Part shown: one piece after another, positions 62,991 through 64,000 of the stretch
Position numbering within the stretch: the first letter of the stretch is position 1
How the letters are laid out: each line of letters opens with the position of its first letter
Source: Caulobacteraceae bacterium
GTDB lineage: Bacteria; Pseudomonadota; Alphaproteobacteria; Caulobacterales; Caulobacteraceae
Assembly: GCA_019748055.1 (NCBI GenBank)
Contig: JAIEQC010000054.1
Coordinates: forward strand, 1-64,000
Length of the DNA stretch: 64,000 nt
Reading direction: 5' to 3'
The notes under the pieces: generated by a model
Database searches by the model: none
Told to the model about the DNA's origin: nothing
The model's input: the letters and a program-made list of their open reading frames with translations, nothing else
Translations under genes and position numbers: made by a program

Positions 62991-63239
62991 TCAGCCGGCC
63001 TTTCTGAGCCAGGCGCTCGACGGGAAGTCGATGTCGAGAGCCCGGGCGACGGCCACCAGAACATCGTGTCCGTCGGGGGACCGGCGGCGCTCGATCACCA
63101 CCTCATCGCCCGGCGAGAAACTCCAGCCTTCATCCGCCGGCACCGCTTGGGGCGAAATGCGGAAGACATGCTCGCTGATCGGCTCGGCGGCGACCGGACG
63201 CCAGACGTCCACGGCCTCGTCCACGATGCGGACGTGCAC
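62991..63239 (-). CDS. Probable immunity/antitoxin partner of the E5-like RNase
   Basis: This protein of about 82 residues starts at GTG 63239, or at ATG 63278 (95 residues), which would overlap the toxin gene. The sequence VHVRIVDEAVDVWRPVAAEPI, then WSFSPGDEVVIERR, is an all-beta-looking small domain rich in acidic residues near the start, suited to masking a basic RNase. The partner role is inferred only from position. Confidence 0.5.
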   Translation of the reverse strand: MHVRIVDEAVDVWRPVAAEPISEHVFRISPQAVPADEGWSFSPGDEVVIERRRSPDGHDVLVAVARALDIDFPSSAWLRKAG

Positions 63240-63249
63240 CTGAACCCGT

Positions 63250-63474
63250 TCAGTAGATGAAGCCGTCGCCGCCGACATGGATGACCTCTCCGGTGGCGTC
63301 GTCGATCACGACCGAGCGCCCGGTTTCAGGATTAACATAGCGCGAAGCGGGCCCGCCTGTCTCGCGATTGAGCGCCGCATGACGGCGGCCCGTCTCGATC
63401 GCCTCGGAGATCTGGGCGTCGGTCCAGCCGCGCGCGGCCATCTGTCGAGCCAGTTTTGCGGGTCGCTTGACCAT
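63250..63474 (-). CDS. Colicin E5-type ribonuclease domain protein
   Basis: This 74-residue protein is a single domain: RGWTDAQISEAIETGRRHAAL, PASRYVNPETGRSVVIDDAT and GEVIHVGGDGFIY. The order of motifs matches the catalytic domain of colicin E5, which cuts the anticodons of tRNA-Tyr, -His, -Asn and -Asp. It lacks any delivery domain or signal. The start overlaps the argJ stop (ATGA), so it is expressed with a biosynthetic gene. A cytosolic RNase with an adjacent inhibitor would act as a toxin-antitoxin pair. Confidence 0.6.
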   Translation of the reverse strand: MVKRPAKLARQMAARGWTDAQISEAIETGRRHAALNRETGGPASRYVNPETGRSVVIDDATGEVIHVGGDGFIY

Positions 63475-64000
63475 CAGCTCCGATAGTCGCCGTTGATCTC
63501 GACGTAGCGTTTGGTCAGGTCGCAGGTCCAGACGGTGGCGGAGGCGCGGCCCATGCCGACGTCGACCGTGACGTCGATCTCGGCCTTCTTCATGTAGGCG
63601 CTCATCTTCGCCTCGTCGTAGGTCGGCGACGGCGCGCCCTCCACCGCCGCGACGTGCGGGCCGAAGCGGATGGCCAGGCGTTCCTTCGAGACCGGCTCCT
63701 CGGTCTTGCCCACGGCCATGACGACCCGGCCCCAGTTGGCGTCCTCGCCGGCCAGCGCCGTCTTCACCAGAGGGCTGTCGGCGATCGACTTGGCCAGTTT
63801 GCGGGCGCTGGCGGGGCTGGCGGCGCCCTCGACCGTGACGCGGACGAACTTGGTCGCGCCCTCGCCGTCGCGGACCAGCTGGTGGGCGAGATCCAGCATG
63901 ACCTTGTCCAGCGCGGCCGAGAACTCCTTCAGCCGCCGGTCGCCGACCCGACCGATGCGCGGCGCGCCCGAGGCGCCGGTGGCGAACAGCAGGCAGGTGT
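63474..64000 (-). CDS. argJ: Glutamate N-acetyltransferase ArgJ, C-terminal part
   Basis: The last 175 residues of ArgJ are present, with the N-terminal part beyond the window. They include [54 protein letters not shown] and the C-terminal [10 protein letters not shown]. ArgJ transfers acetyl groups from N-acetylornithine to glutamate in arginine synthesis and cleaves itself at a Thr that lies outside this window. Its stop overlaps the E5-like RNase start. Confidence 0.96.
   Translation of the reverse strand, partial: TCLLFATGASGAPRIGRVGDRRLKEFSAALDKVMLDLAHQLVRDGEGATKFVRVTVEGAASPASARKLAKSIADSPLVKTALAGEDANWGRVVMAVGKTEEPVSKERLAIRFGPHVAAVEGAPSPTYDEAKMSAYMKKAEIDVTVDVGMGRASATVWTCDLTKRYVEINGDYRS

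Overview
The window is GC-rich chromosomal DNA from an alphaproteobacterium of the order Caulobacterales; Brevundimonas or a close relative is the best guess. The evidence is gene order (pheS-pheT flanked by rplT and a YqhA gene, gshB-yraN-rsmI-hemW-rdgB, def-fmt-truA, trmD-rplS), an EipA homologue, a Flp-type pilin, and intergenic palindromes that carry GANTC (CcrM methylation) sites. Genus is inferred from gene content only.

Bases 1 to about 12305 are the right-hand part of an integrated mobile element. A large serine recombinase (10816-12342) sits at its right edge, and the adjoining comM gene is cut after the codons for MNP. The last 11 codons of the recombinase are read from the comM side of the junction. 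The cargo is a ParB-like protein, a HerA/VirD4-type ATPase with an extra nuclease-like C-terminal domain, a small partner protein, a primase/helicase-type P-loop ATPase, two XRE-type regulators, a RuvC/RNase H-like protein, a second large serine recombinase, and an AAA ATPase that is cut off by the end of an IS21-family insertion sequence at bases 1-76. The rest of the element and the 3' part of comM should lie to the left of the window.

Bases 13340-32000 are mostly housekeeping genes: glutathione synthesis (gshB), rRNA methylation (rsmI), HemW, RdgB, an Smr-domain protein, a PfkB/adenosine kinase, the def-fmt-truA run, a ThDP enzyme, trmD-rplS, tryptophan dioxygenase, small envelope proteins, an acyltransferase and a solitary cytosine-C5 DNA methyltransferase.

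Bases 32000-46900 hold the ydbH-ynbE-ydbL lipid-transport operon, an M23 peptidase, a heptosyltransferase-like gene, infC (apparent AUU start), rpmI-rplT, and pheS-pheT with two paralogous small genes between them. YqhA and EipA envelope proteins follow.

Bases 46900-64000 hold purH, a heparinase II/III-like gene, rpe, a secreted zinc peptidase, rsmB, kup, an Rrf2 regulator with an SDR enzyme, an AraC regulator, a nitrilase-grxC-comF cluster, a methyltransferase, two large GANTC-bearing palindromes, a Flp pilin, mutT, a colicin E5-like RNase with a probable immunity partner, and the end of argJ. Many neighbours overlap by ATGA or GTGA, so long coupled operons are the rule. No tRNA, rRNA or CRISPR array was recognised.
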